The notes: generated by a model not told the origin, from the sequence alone. 64,000 nt of DNA from Bermanella sp049115935 (GCA_049115935.1 JAGDZK010000005.1:81006-145005); one strand, 5' to 3'; positions 53,280-61,910 are shown, counted from the first letter of the stretch. Made by a program: numbers and translations.

Positions 53280-53651
53280 TTATTTCTTTTTATTAGGTTT
53301 TAGGTATTTAGTTAAACCTTGGAACCACATCACTTCAGCAAAGTTACCGCTGATCACTAAGTCTTTGTTTTGAATACCTGCCATAAATGCATTTTTATCT
53401 TTGGCAGTTAAGATGGCCATACCTGTAGCGGCATCTTTAAAACTTAGAGTGAAGGTTGGCTCTTTGGTTAAACCGGCAGAAGATTTCACCTTACCATCTT
53501 TCACCGTGAAGTTGCGACCGCTGCCACTTTCGGTTTGAATTTGGAACACCAAATCTTTACCGGCAATGTATTCAGCGCAGGCTGGATTATTTTTTGCTGC
53601 TTTTTTTAGTAATTGGGAGAACACCCACAGTAAAAACTTAAACTTCAACAT
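53280..53651 (-). CDS. SCP2 sterol-binding domain protein
   Basis: A 123-residue protein consisting of one SCP2-like lipid-binding domain, recognised by DLVFQIQTESGSGRNFTVKDG and the PTFTLSFKDAATGMAILT stretch (each shortened here as DLVFQIQTE and PTFTLSFKD). The N-terminus is hydrophobic (FKFLLWVFSQLL), so it could associate with membranes. The physiological ligand is unknown. It is 2 bases upstream of the symporter, so they are coupled. Confidence 0.8.
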   Translation of the reverse strand: MLKFKFLLWVFSQLLKKAAKNNPACAEYIAGKDLVFQIQTESGSGRNFTVKDGKVKSSAGLTKEPTFTLSFKDAATGMAILTAKDKNAFMAGIQNKDLVISGNFAEVMWFQGLTKYLKPNKKK

Positions 53652-53757
53652 GGTTAGCCACTTTTATAATTAATAATAAGAATGTAACAACGCGTAACGC
53701 GCCGCGGCATCATATCATGGACAAGGGCTACATCAATCTTAGGAAGGGTTTTGCTCA

Positions 53758-53781
53758 GCCCTGTTTACGTTGAAACAGGGC
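53758..53781 (-). other. Hairpin after hupB
   Basis: A 9-bp stem GCCCTGTTT and complement with a 6-base loop lies 16 bases after the HU gene stop on the minus strand. No T-tract follows, so termination would be weak. Confidence 0.5.
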
Positions 53782-53796
53782 CTGAACAAGGAGGGT

Positions 53797-54072
53797 TTAG
53801 CCGTTTACTGCGTCTTTTAAGGCTTTACCTGGTTTAAAGCCAACAGAGTTGCTGGCTTTAATGGTGATTGCTTCACCGGTTTGAGGGTTTTTACCTTGGC
53901 GTTCAGCACGATGCTTTTGCACAAAGCTACCAAAGCCCACAAGGCTAACTGGGTCGTTTTTACGCAATGACTCAGTAATTTGGTCTGTAATGATAGTGAT
54001 GATCTCAGCGGCTTTGTCTTTGCTGATATCAGCTTGGTCTGCTACATACGCAGCTAATTCAGGTTTACGCAT
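53797..54072 (-). CDS. hupB: HU family DNA-binding protein
   Basis: A 91-residue nucleoid protein. The dimerisation helices start MRKPELAAYVADQADISKDK, and the beta-arm region has GFGSFVQKHRAERQGKNPQTG (shown in parts: GFGSFVQKH and RQGKNPQTG). Conserved Pro and Phe positions fit HU rather than IHF. It is downstream of the rubredoxin reductase on the same strand. Confidence 0.94.
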   Translation of the reverse strand: MRKPELAAYVADQADISKDKAAEIITIITDQITESLRKNDPVSLVGFGSFVQKHRAERQGKNPQTGEAITIKASNSVGFKPGKALKDAVNG

Positions 54073-54101
54073 TTTACGATCCGATTTTTTTATTGTTTTT
54101 A

Positions 54102-55244
54102 TTACGCCAGCATAACTGGCAATTCCTTGTTCAAAGCCATCTTTTCAGCAACACAGTCCCCGGTCAAGGCATAACCCAGCAAATTACCGCCAGAATCCTT
54201 AAAAAGCGCCTTAATATGTGGACTTTGACCATCAAATTCCCATTCTCCGGCACTATCTTGCGCAGGTGGGCAGGTCACAATCGGTAAGCTGGGGGTTTTC
54301 ACCATGACCGGCATCACCGGATATTTAACGTCCGTTGGCTGCCCAGCTAAGGTTTTTGCTAGGGCTCGAGCACTGTTCATTAATGGTAAAACGTACAACA
54401 AATTTAAACCCATCACTTCAGCACAGTCGCCAATGGCGTAGATATGCGGTGCACTGGTTTGTAATTGCTGGTTCACCACAATGGCTCGGTTGACTTCAAT
54501 GGCAGCTGCTTGCGCTAACGCTACGCGAGGTTTCAGGCCCACTGCACTTAACATTACATCCGCTTTAAGCTGTGAGCCATCAGACAAGTGAGCCACGTAT
54601 TGGTCACCATCTTTACTGACAGAGGTAACGGCTTTTTCTAAATGTAAGGTCACACCTAGGGTTTCTAATGCGGGTTTCAACGCCTCTCCGCACGGAGAAG
54701 GCACTAAACGAGATAAGGGCTGAGCATCGGGGGCCACTAAATCAACGGCAAAACCGGCACTGGCTAAGTCATGGGCATATTCACAGCCAACCAAACCTGC
54801 ACCCATGACCAATACACGTTTTTTGCCCTGAACGGCGCTATGAAACTCTGCGTAGTCCATTAAATCATTTACATGGTACAGGTGTTCGCTGCCTTCGATG
54901 GGTAACTGAAACGGCTCGGCCCCGAAGGCCAGTACTAGGTCGCTATAGGCAAGGGCTTCATTGCCAAGCATCACCACTTTTTCAGCTGGGTTAATGGCTG
55001 TAATGGTTTGATGGGTACGAATTTCTATTTTTAGCTGCTCAGCCATGGCGCCTGCATCGTTCATGGCAAGGCCATCGGCATCTTTGCCTTTACTAAAACC
55101 CGTGCTGAGCATTGGCTTAGAATATTGACGGCCATCATCCGCGGTAATCATGATCACTTGACGCTCGGCATCGGCCTTACGGAATTCTTTTACCAAGTTA
55201 TAACCGGCTAAACCGGTTCCAATTACCACTAGCGGTGCAGTCAT
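54102..55244 (-). CDS. Rubredoxin reductase (FAD, NADH)
   Basis: A 380-residue flavoprotein that passes electrons from NADH to rubredoxin. Two dinucleotide folds are present, VVIGTGLAGYNLV at the N-terminus and VLVMGAGLVGCEYAHDL near residue 150, plus the FAD-binding YAIGDCAEV. The rubredoxin gene lies directly upstream. I chose the ATG at 55244 (AAAGG six bases before) over a longer frame, since the extra 37 residues do not match the family. Alkane hydroxylation or oxidative-stress detoxification are the usual roles. Confidence 0.9.
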   Translation of the reverse strand: MTAPLVVIGTGLAGYNLVKEFRKADAERQVIMITADDGRQYSKPMLSTGFSKGKDADGLAMNDAGAMAEQLKIEIRTHQTITAINPAEKVVMLGNEALAYSDLVLAFGAEPFQLPIEGSEHLYHVNDLMDYAEFHSAVQGKKRVLVMGAGLVGCEYAHDLASAGFAVDLVAPDAQPLSRLVPSPCGEALKPALETLGVTLHLEKAVTSVSKDGDQYVAHLSDGSQLKADVMLSAVGLKPRVALAQAAAIEVNRAIVVNQQLQTSAPHIYAIGDCAEVMGLNLLYVLPLMNSARALAKTLAGQPTDVKYPVMPVMVKTPSLPIVTCPPAQDSAGEWEFDGQSPHIKALFKDSGGNLLGYALTGDCVAEKMALNKELPVMLA

Positions 55245-55311
55245 GATGAGCCTTTTTTGCTGAGATGTTGATTGTGAGGCTACCCCAATAGGGATAAGCG
55301 GATAGATAAAA

Positions 55312-55337
55312 CAAAGCACCTTTAAATAGGTGCTTTG
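55312..55337 (-). terminator. Hairpin between rubredoxin and its reductase
   Basis: A perfect 10-bp stem, CAAAGCACCT and complement, with a TTAAAT loop. Read leftward it ends in TTTTA, 8 bases after the rubredoxin stop. It probably attenuates transcription into the reductase gene, giving more rubredoxin than reductase. Confidence 0.65.
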
Positions 55338-55344
55338 TAGTGGC

Positions 55345-55521
55345 TTAGATCTCAATCATCTCGAAATCATCTTTACCAACGCCACAGTCTGGGCATAACC
55401 AGTCTTCGGGTACATCACCCCAGCGAGTTCCTGGCTCTAAGCCTTCTTCTGGGCAACCTGTTTCTTCATCATAGATCCAACCACATACGATGCATTGCCA
55501 TTTTTTGTAATCTTGAGCCAT
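55345..55521 (-). CDS. Rubredoxin
   Basis: A 58-residue iron protein. The four iron-binding cysteines are in CIVCG (Cys10, Cys13) and CPDCG (Cys43, Cys46), and the GWIYDEETG and DWLCPDCG segments are diagnostic. Read on the minus strand it starts MAQDYKKWQC. It is the electron carrier partner of the reductase gene that follows; it was too short for a standard ORF cut-off. It is divergent from ubiC. Confidence 0.95.
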   Translation of the reverse strand: MAQDYKKWQCIVCGWIYDEETGCPEEGLEPGTRWGDVPEDWLCPDCGVGKDDFEMIEI

Positions 55522-55698
55522 CACTTCTCTCCCAAATTTTCAGCTGCGAACCTTACCCAAAACTTTTGTCCTACACAATTAATCTCTGCGGTTTATGGCC
55601 GATTATGACAACTAAAATGCTTAGGTAATCCTCTTTGTTCCCTTGATTTAAGTATCGGATTAAGCCATTGTGCGCCGACCCAATAGTAAGACTGCTCT

Positions 55699-56229
55699 AT
55701 GTTGATGTTATCCCCAGCTTTTAAAATGCAATCTTGGCAACGGCTTTCCCCCATGCCCCGCAGCATTGTGGATAACCCTTGGCGTAATTGGCTATTGGAT
55801 ACGGGCTCTCTTACTCAGAACGTAAAAAATCTAGCCCCTGGCCGCTTTAGCTTAAAGCTACTGACACGAGGTTTCGCCACCCCATCTCTTAGTGAGTGCA
55901 AAGCGCTCAAAATGGGATCTCGCCATGAAGCCTATATTCGTGAAGTGGCGCTCTGCGTGGATTCACATGCGCAAATTTACGCTCGCAGTATTATTCCCAG
56001 AAGCACTCTTACTGCCAGTGAACGACAATTACTGAAACTGAACAACAAGCCATTAGGTGAATTTTTATTCGCTCACAAAAACATGCGTCGCGGGCCAATT
56101 GAAATTAAACAAGGCCAACTTAATGGCCAAACGGTTTGGGCAAGACGTTCTATTTTTTACGTGAATGACAAACCATTACTGGTCAGCGAATACTTCCTAC
56201 CCAGCCTGCTACAGGTTGAAAGTAAATAA
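55699..56229 (+). CDS. ubiC: Chorismate pyruvate-lyase
   Basis: A 176-residue enzyme making 4-hydroxybenzoate from chorismate, the first step of ubiquinone synthesis. The family regions WLLDTGSLTQNVK, EAYIREVALCVD and ARSIIPRSTL are present. It lies 36 bases upstream of ubiA, so the two are an operon, and is divergent from rubredoxin. Confidence 0.9.
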   Translation: MLMLSPAFKMQSWQRLSPMPRSIVDNPWRNWLLDTGSLTQNVKNLAPGRFSLKLLTRGFATPSLSECKALKMGSRHEAYIREVALCVDSHAQIYARSIIPRSTLTASERQLLKLNNKPLGEFLFAHKNMRRGPIEIKQGQLNGQTVWARRSIFYVNDKPLLVSEYFLPSLLQVESK

Positions 56230-56265
56230 GGTTAGAATGCTGGCACATTTGAATTTGGCGACAAC

Positions 56266-57141
56266 ATGAATTGGCTTACTGACCGTTTTCCTAAGTTACC
56301 TTTTTACATCCAGTTAATGCGTTTAGATAAACCCATTGGTATTTATTTACTGCTATGGCCAACGCTGTGCGCACTATGGATTGCCGCTGACGGTCAGCCC
56401 AGTGTGAGTAACGTATTTATTTTTGTAGCAGGCGTCGTACTAATGCGCAGCGCCGGATGCGTGATTAATGATTACGCCGACCGCCACGTGGATGGCCATG
56501 TAAAACGCACACAACACCGCCCACTGGCGCAAAAAATCATCAGTGAAAAACAAGCATTAGGGCTATTTGTTGGCCTTTGCCTTTGCGCATTCATCCTCGT
56601 GTTATTCACCAACAGCTTCACCGTATACCTTTCCTTTGGCGGCTTAGTGTTAGCATTCATGTACCCATTCATGAAACGTTATACCCATCTACCACAAGTG
56701 GTATTAGGAGCCGCATTTGCTTGGGCGGTACCGATGGCATTCGCCGCCGAACAAGACACACTTCCTGATGTGGTATGGTTACTTTATGCAGCCACCGTCA
56801 CATGGACCGTGGTGTATGACACCCAATATGCCATGGTTGATCGCGATGATGACCTTAAAATTGGTGTGAAAAGTACTGCCATTTTATTTGGTGACGGTGA
56901 CAACTTTATCATTGGCATTTTACAAATTATCACCCTTATCAGTTGGCTAATGATAGCCAGTAATATTAATGCCACTTGGCCTGTATACCTTGCTATTACG
57001 GTAAGCGCAGGCCTGTTTGGTTATCATCAAACACTCACAAAAAGTCGAGACCGCGATCTGTGTTTTAAAGCATTTTTGCATAACCATTGGGTTGGTGCGG
57101 CGCTATTTACTGGTTTATTCGTTCATTACCTCATGGCTTAA
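56266..57141 (+). CDS. ubiA: 4-hydroxybenzoate polyprenyltransferase
   Basis: A 291-residue integral membrane prenyltransferase that attaches the polyprenyl chain to 4-hydroxybenzoate. The metal-binding motif NDYADRHVDGHVKRT (NDxxDxxxD) is at about residues 67-81, and the second aspartate motif is YDTQYAMVDRDDD. About eight transmembrane helices are predicted. It follows ubiC and precedes phoB, as in pseudomonads. Confidence 0.96.
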   Translation: MNWLTDRFPKLPFYIQLMRLDKPIGIYLLLWPTLCALWIAADGQPSVSNVFIFVAGVVLMRSAGCVINDYADRHVDGHVKRTQHRPLAQKIISEKQALGLFVGLCLCAFILVLFTNSFTVYLSFGGLVLAFMYPFMKRYTHLPQVVLGAAFAWAVPMAFAAEQDTLPDVVWLLYAATVTWTVVYDTQYAMVDRDDDLKIGVKSTAILFGDGDNFIIGILQIITLISWLMIASNINATWPVYLAITVSAGLFGYHQTLTKSRDRDLCFKAFLHNHWVGAALFTGLFVHYLMA

Positions 57142-57169
57142 CGTGCTTAATTGATATGTGTATAAGCTT

Positions 57170-57205
57170 ATGTCACATATCTGTCATACTTACGTTGTGT
57201 AATAT
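57170..57205 (+). promoter_or_regulatory. Pho box and -10 of phoB
   Basis: Direct repeats ATGTCACATAT (57170-57180) and CTGTCATACTT (57181-57191) have TGTCA cores exactly 11 bases apart, the spacing of PhoB half-sites. TAATAT (57200-57205) lies 12 bases past the second core, where PhoB would replace a -35. This predicts positive autoregulation of phoBR. Confidence 0.75.
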
Positions 57206-57239
57206 GCCTGTCATTAAATAGAAAATTAGAGCAGCCTCT

Positions 57240-57938
57240 ATGAAGCAACAGGGAAAAAAAATCTTAATCGTGGATGACGAAGCGTCAATCCGCGAAATGA
57301 TTGCGGTGGCCTTAGAGATGGCCGGCTACGAATGCTTAGAAGCCAGCAACACCCAAGACGCCTACAGCATGATTGTGGATGAAAGCCCAGAAATGGTGCT
57401 ACTTGATTGGATGCTGCCAGGTACCAGTGGATTGGAATTCGCTCGTCGTCTTAAGCGCGATGATCGTACAGCCGAAACCCCTATCATTATGTTGACCGCC
57501 AAAGGCGAAGAAGATAATAAAATTCTTGGACTAGAAGCCGGTGCCGATGATTACATCACCAAGCCCTTCTCTCCTCGTGAATTAGTTGCGCGACTTAAAG
57601 CCGTTTTACGTCGCAGCACACCTCAAGGCATGGAAGACCCTATCTCTGTCGAAGGGCTTATTCTTGATCCCGTTTGCCATCGCGTTAGTGCCAACGATGC
57701 GCCTTTGGATATCGGCCCCACTGAATATCGTTTACTGCAGTTTTTCATGACCCATCAAGAACGTGCTTACAGTCGCACCCAATTGCTGGACCAAGTATGG
57801 GGTGGTAATGTGTACGTTGAAGAACGCACCGTTGATGTACATATTCGTCGCTTGCGCAAAGCACTAGGCAGTGATTTTGAACATTTAATTCAAACAGTGC
57901 GCGGTACAGGTTATCGTTTTTCCACTAAAGCGTCATAA
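57240..57938 (+). CDS. phoB: Phosphate regulon response regulator PhoB
   Basis: A 232-residue OmpR-type regulator. The receiver domain has phospho-acceptor Asp56 in LLDWMLPG, and the winged-helix domain contains the recognition region YVEERTVDVHIRRLRKAL. It activates phosphate-scavenging genes under limitation. It precedes phoR by 35 bases, and a Pho box lies upstream. Confidence 0.96.
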   Translation: MKQQGKKILIVDDEASIREMIAVALEMAGYECLEASNTQDAYSMIVDESPEMVLLDWMLPGTSGLEFARRLKRDDRTAETPIIMLTAKGEEDNKILGLEAGADDYITKPFSPRELVARLKAVLRRSTPQGMEDPISVEGLILDPVCHRVSANDAPLDIGPTEYRLLQFFMTHQERAYSRTQLLDQVWGGNVYVEERTVDVHIRRLRKALGSDFEHLIQTVRGTGYRFSTKAS

Positions 57939-57973
57939 CTAAAAAATTATTTTTTGTTTGGTATGTAGTTTAT

Positions 57974-59281
57974 ATGAAGCATGATTGGCGCTCTGCCATT
58001 CGCCGGTTGATTTTTAGTCTGGCTCTAGCGTTTGTTATCGGCTGGGGTTTCGATATTCTGGCTTACACCCTAATACTCACACTTGGGGTGTACCTTGCGT
58101 GGCATTTACGCCAACTACACAAATTACAGCAATGGCTCACCAGCCGCGATGTGGATGAACCACCGACCAGTCACGGTTTATGGGGTAGCATCTTTGATGA
58201 TGTTTATCGCCTTCAGCGCCGCCAAGAAAAATCCCGAAACAAACTAAAAGCCATGCTTAAACGCGTGCAAGACAGCACCGGCGCATTAAAAGATGGTGTC
58301 TTAATGGTCGATAGTCAAGGCAATTTAGAATGGTGGAATCAGGCCGCCAGCACACTTTTAGGCTTACAAAATACCAAAGATATTGGCCAACCCATTACCA
58401 ACCTTGTGCGCAATCCTGATTTTAAAGCGTATTTCGAAACAACCCATTATGAAGCGCCACTGGAAATTACAAGTCCTATCAACAACGACGCAATTTTGGA
58501 ATTTCATATCACCTTGTTTGGGCGCAAAGATCGGCTAATTGTTTGCCGCGATATATCTCATTTACATCAACTTGAAGCCATGCGCCAAGACTTTGTAGCA
58601 AACGCCAGTCATGAGTTGCGTACACCGCTTACCGTGATTTCAGGGTACTTAGAAACCTTTATTGAATATAAAGACACGCTACCTGCTCGCTGGGGCCGCG
58701 CTCTGCAACAGATGCATGAGCAAAGTCAGCGCATGCAAAACCTAATCAATGATTTATTAGTGTTAAGTCGCTTAGAAACCAATCACGGGCAGGAACACAC
58801 AAGAGTTTTAGTGCCAGCAATGCTTAATGCACTGGTGGCCGATGCAAAATCACTCAGCGCCGAAAAGAAGCATGTGATTAATCTGGAATGTGAAGACTTA
58901 GATTTATTGGGTATCGAGACCGAATTAGCCAGCGCCTTTGGTAACTTAATTTTTAATGCCGTTAAGTACACCCCAGAGGCCGGTGAAATAAACATTCGCT
59001 GGTGGCAGGATACATCTGGACTGCATCTTGAAGTGAAAGATAACGGACTAGGTATCGACCCCAAACACATTCCACGATTAACAGAGCGTTTTTACCGCGC
59101 AGACCCAAGTCGCCACAGCGACACAGGGGGAACCGGTTTGGGCCTAGCCATTGTTAAACACACCTTATTGCGACATGACGGCCATTTACATATCAGTAGC
59201 CAATTGGGCAAAGGCAGCTGTTTTACCTGCCACTTTCCAGTGTCTCGAAAAGTACTCAGGGCACAAGTCAGCAACGGCTAA
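57974..59281 (+). CDS. phoR: Phosphate regulon sensor histidine kinase PhoR
   Basis: A 435-residue membrane kinase. Two N-terminal hydrophobic segments lie within residues 12-45, a PAS domain covers about 90-200, the H-box has His213 in NASHELRTPLTVISGY, and the ATPase motifs are NLIFNAVKYT (N), DNGLGI (G1) and GGTGLGLAIVKH (G2). It partners PhoB. The gene follows phoB closely. Confidence 0.96.
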   Translation: MKHDWRSAIRRLIFSLALAFVIGWGFDILAYTLILTLGVYLAWHLRQLHKLQQWLTSRDVDEPPTSHGLWGSIFDDVYRLQRRQEKSRNKLKAMLKRVQDSTGALKDGVLMVDSQGNLEWWNQAASTLLGLQNTKDIGQPITNLVRNPDFKAYFETTHYEAPLEITSPINNDAILEFHITLFGRKDRLIVCRDISHLHQLEAMRQDFVANASHELRTPLTVISGYLETFIEYKDTLPARWGRALQQMHEQSQRMQNLINDLLVLSRLETNHGQEHTRVLVPAMLNALVADAKSLSAEKKHVINLECEDLDLLGIETELASAFGNLIFNAVKYTPEAGEINIRWWQDTSGLHLEVKDNGLGIDPKHIPRLTERFYRADPSRHSDTGGTGLGLAIVKHTLLRHDGHLHISSQLGKGSCFTCHFPVSRKVLRAQVSNG

Positions 59282-59320
59282 GATAAAGGGGCTTAACATA
59301 AAACGAAGTGGCTAAGGTGA

Positions 59321-60271
59321 CTAACGCACCTTGGCCACAAATTTTGATAGTGCGGCTAACTTTTCAGGGTCTTCGTCTTCATAGCGCACCAACAGGTTAA
59401 ATAGTTCACCATCAATTCTTTTATCCGGTGAGCTTACCGAGCAAACAAAACAATTCACCCTTGCCACGATGTCTTCTTCTTTGCTGACAATATCCACCAC
59501 TACTTGATCGAATAAACTTGGCACCCCTTGATCACGCTTTACCACGAGCATCATTTCATTCAAGTTAATGTCTTTAACAATACATCTCAGTTCTTGGCCT
59601 TGGGATGTGCGCACATGGGCTAACGCCACTGATTTGTTGGCGGCTTTTTTTACTTTAGGTTTATCCACTAATTGCGCAGAAGGGGCCGCTCCGGCAAGCA
59701 GGCTGGCGCCGTCCTGTACCTTTGGTGGTGCTTTTGGTTTGGCGGGTGCTCCTCCCGTTAACAAACTTGCGTTATCGGCACTCGGCGTTGTTGGTGCTGG
59801 CGAAGCTGGGGAGCTTGCCCCCGTTAATAAACTGGCGTTGTCACTTTGTTGCGCTTGTCTTGCGGTTTGCTTGGGACTGAATTTGTAAAACTTATAGATA
59901 AGCCTAGCCAGCTTGGTGCCAAGTTGTTCATTATTGAAGGGCTTGCCGATGTAGTCATTCACACCCGCTTCGACCGCTTTAACGATGTGGCTCTTCTCTG
60001 ATCGACTGGTGATCATCATAAAAGGCACTTTCTCATAGCGCTCTTCTGTGCGCATCCATTGCAGTAGCTCAAGACCGCTCATGTTGGGCATTTCCCAATC
60101 GCACAGCAACACATGATAAGTGCCGGACTTCATCTTGCTTTGCGCTTGTAAGCCATCAGCCGCGTCATCCACTTGGGCTGTAGGGTACTGAGCCTTTACT
60201 GCTTTGCGTACTAGATCGCGGATGAAGCGTGCATCATCAACAACCAAAATATTCAGTGCCTTCATGGCCAC
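59321..60271 (-). CDS. Response regulator with repeat linker and PilZ-like C-terminus
   Basis: A 316-residue protein. The receiver domain (about 1-125) has Asp58 in LLCDWEMPN and the switch Lys110. A proline/alanine-rich linker (about 135-210) repeats the motif ASLLTG or ASLLAG three times, at 147-151, 168-172 and 189-193. The C-terminal domain (about 215-316) is beta-rich, with CIVKDINLNEMMLVV placed like the core of a PilZ domain but without the canonical RxxxR and DxSxxG residues. It is convergent with phoR. Its role is unknown. Confidence 0.78.
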   Translation of the reverse strand: MAMKALNILVVDDARFIRDLVRKAVKAQYPTAQVDDAADGLQAQSKMKSGTYHVLLCDWEMPNMSGLELLQWMRTEERYEKVPFMMITSRSEKSHIVKAVEAGVNDYIGKPFNNEQLGTKLARLIYKFYKFSPKQTARQAQQSDNASLLTGASSPASPAPTTPSADNASLLTGGAPAKPKAPPKVQDGASLLAGAAPSAQLVDKPKVKKAANKSVALAHVRTSQGQELRCIVKDINLNEMMLVVKRDQGVPSLFDQVVVDIVSKEEDIVARVNCFVCSVSSPDKRIDGELFNLLVRYEDEDPEKLAALSKFVAKVR

Positions 60272-60356
60272 TCCAAATAAGACTCCTTAATTCAGAGTAG
60301 CACAGGATTTTTCAGCTATTTATGCATTCACAGCCTAATAACTTTAAGCTATTAAT

Positions 60357-61166
60357 TCACTCTAAATTGACGCCTGTTGCCACTAACCGCAGGTGGGTTT
60401 CACTGACACCAATTTGCTTTAGATCTACCCCTCGAAATTGTAAATCTTGCTGCACAAGCGCTTGTAGAGAACGCAGCACATCATTCTCACAATGTAAGCC
60501 AGCATAGATCCCGGTGATAAGCCCCTTAGGAATCTTACAACTGAGTACCCCCTCTTTATTCTGATCCAACACAGATAATGGCCTTATTAATCGCCACTCT
60601 TGCTCGTAAGCAAAATGCTCTGGACGTCTAAAAAGTGCCGGGAAAGGATGCTTAGCGCAGGGCAAAGATGGCCGCGAATCATCGTACTCAACTTTTGCGA
60701 ATAGCTGTGGTTTTTGCTTAAAACTACTGCCTCTGAAATATTCATGCTCATCATTCACTTTTATGGCCAGCCCGTTGTGTTGACACATGCTTTGCCAAAG
60801 GCCCTGCTGATAGATATTTTTATACACTCGCAAGCAGGCCACTTTTTCGTATTGATCTAAGGACGCTAAACCTAACTGCTTGGGGGTTTTAGGGCGTTGT
60901 ATTTGTTTTTCGATCTGCTCTCTTTTTTGTTTGGTTTGGTCTAAATAGTACTCAAACGACACCATGGCTTGTATGTGAGGCTCTAGCGCTTCATACATGC
61001 CTTTAATCGCTGCTGTGAACTCACCATCACTTAATGGCTGATTAGCCCCTGGTGTGTGGACTCTTTTATTAATAATAAACGGGTCATCCAGTTGCGCTAT
61101 TCCATCAAACGGCAAACGAAGTTGCTTTAAAAGAGGCAGCTGAGAAAGAGAAATAAAAATAAACAT
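60357..61166 (-). CDS. DUF2971 family protein
   Basis: A 269-residue cytoplasmic protein. The family features are visible: a short N-terminal Leu-rich stretch with residues like LRLPFDGIAQLDDP, VACLRVYKNIYQQGLWQSMCQ with its central cysteine, and FAYEQEWRLIRPL. Some DUF2971 proteins are found in defence islands, but here it stands alone among core genes. Function is unknown. Confidence 0.75.
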   Translation of the reverse strand: MFIFISLSQLPLLKQLRLPFDGIAQLDDPFIINKRVHTPGANQPLSDGEFTAAIKGMYEALEPHIQAMVSFEYYLDQTKQKREQIEKQIQRPKTPKQLGLASLDQYEKVACLRVYKNIYQQGLWQSMCQHNGLAIKVNDEHEYFRGSSFKQKPQLFAKVEYDDSRPSLPCAKHPFPALFRRPEHFAYEQEWRLIRPLSVLDQNKEGVLSCKIPKGLITGIYAGLHCENDVLRSLQALVQQDLQFRGVDLKQIGVSETHLRLVATGVNLE

Positions 61167-61241
61167 AGTCGTTCAATTGTTTTTTTTTCAGTGTAGCTGT
61201 GAATCCCTAAAAATGCTCAGTAAGTAAAAGCCCACCCCCCT

Positions 61242-61259
61242 TGTAAGAGATCTCCTACA
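61242..61259 (+). promoter_or_regulatory. GacA box (near consensus) upstream of the Csr-type RNA
   Basis: TGTAAG, six bases, CCTACA. The consensus upstream element for GacA-controlled rsm genes is TGTAAG N6 CTTACA; only one base differs here. It is about 180 bp upstream of the inferred RNA start, like the placement reported for rsmZ in Pseudomonas. Confidence 0.75.
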
Positions 61260-61393
61260 TGATACGTGCGAAATACGTATTACTTACTACAAGTTATTGT
61301 TCCGACCAGTTCATTAAACAGCTACAAGCACCGTGAACGCTACACTTGCGCTTCTCCTAAATATGTCACCCGTTTTACTGTGTGGATATTGGC

Positions 61394-61421
61394 CAGACAA
61401 GATTTTATTTTTTGCTAAATT
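61394..61421 (+). promoter_or_regulatory. Putative promoter of the Csr-type RNA
   Basis: CAGACA (61394-61399) and TAAATT (61416-61421) are 16 bases apart, placing a start near 61428. The match to sigma70 is modest, as expected of an activated promoter. Confidence 0.5.
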
Positions 61422-61427
61422 AGACCC

Positions 61428-61910
61428 CGTTCAGGACGAACCAATAAGGATGCCAGTTACGGAGCAACTGGTTAACACGGAAGTGTGACGAAGGATTGAT
61501 AGACCGCTATTGGACGGTGGACCTAGGGTGCTTTGGCAGGAAATAACTAGGATTGGTATTTCCTGTCACTTTAGCTTCCACCGCTTTTTTAAGGATTTAG
61601 AAAAAGCGTTAAAGCGAACGGAGTCACTGGACGGTACTCACCCAATTAGGGTGCCATGACAAAAATATCTAGGATGGGTATTCATTGTCAGTTTGACCGC
61701 CACCGCTTTTCAGGATGAAAGGCTTAAGTCTTACGGATAGACACTGAATTCAAAGCTTGTTTCTAGGATGATGCAAGTAAAGGATGTCTCATTGGATGAT
61801 TCACACCATCAGGAAGATGGGCCATTGGACGGCATATTCAAGGAAGACATTCAGCAACGCATGATGCGCTTATAACCACGGAGTGGTTAACTGCTGAATC
61901 CCCCTCTTTT
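61428..61910 (+). ncRNA. CsrB/RsmZ-like CsrA-sequestering RNA
   Basis: About 480 bases without an open frame carry 22 GGA motifs on the plus strand and only about three on the minus strand. Many are in the form CAGGATG, AAGGATG, TAGGATG or ACGGA. Several sit in hairpin loops: CCAGTT-ACGGAGC-AACTGG (61453-61471), ACAC-GGAA-GTGT (61475-61486), a ten-pair stem holding TAGGATT (61535-61567), CAGGATG in GCTTTT/AAAGGC (61705-61723), CCATC-AGGAA-GATGG (61806-61820) and AACCAC-GGA-GTGGTT (61874-61888). This is the architecture of CsrB-type RNAs, which titrate CsrA/RsmA. A GacA box lies upstream. The 3' end is not certain; an outer stem ATTCAGCA/TGCTGAAT (61849-61899) closes the last two hairpins, followed by a C/U-rich tail. 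Confidence 0.85.

Noticed and set aside
61428..61910. RNase P RNA or 6S RNA as identity of the non-coding region
   Set aside because: None of the conserved RNase P core sequences are seen, and the GGA loop pattern fits CsrB-type RNA far better.
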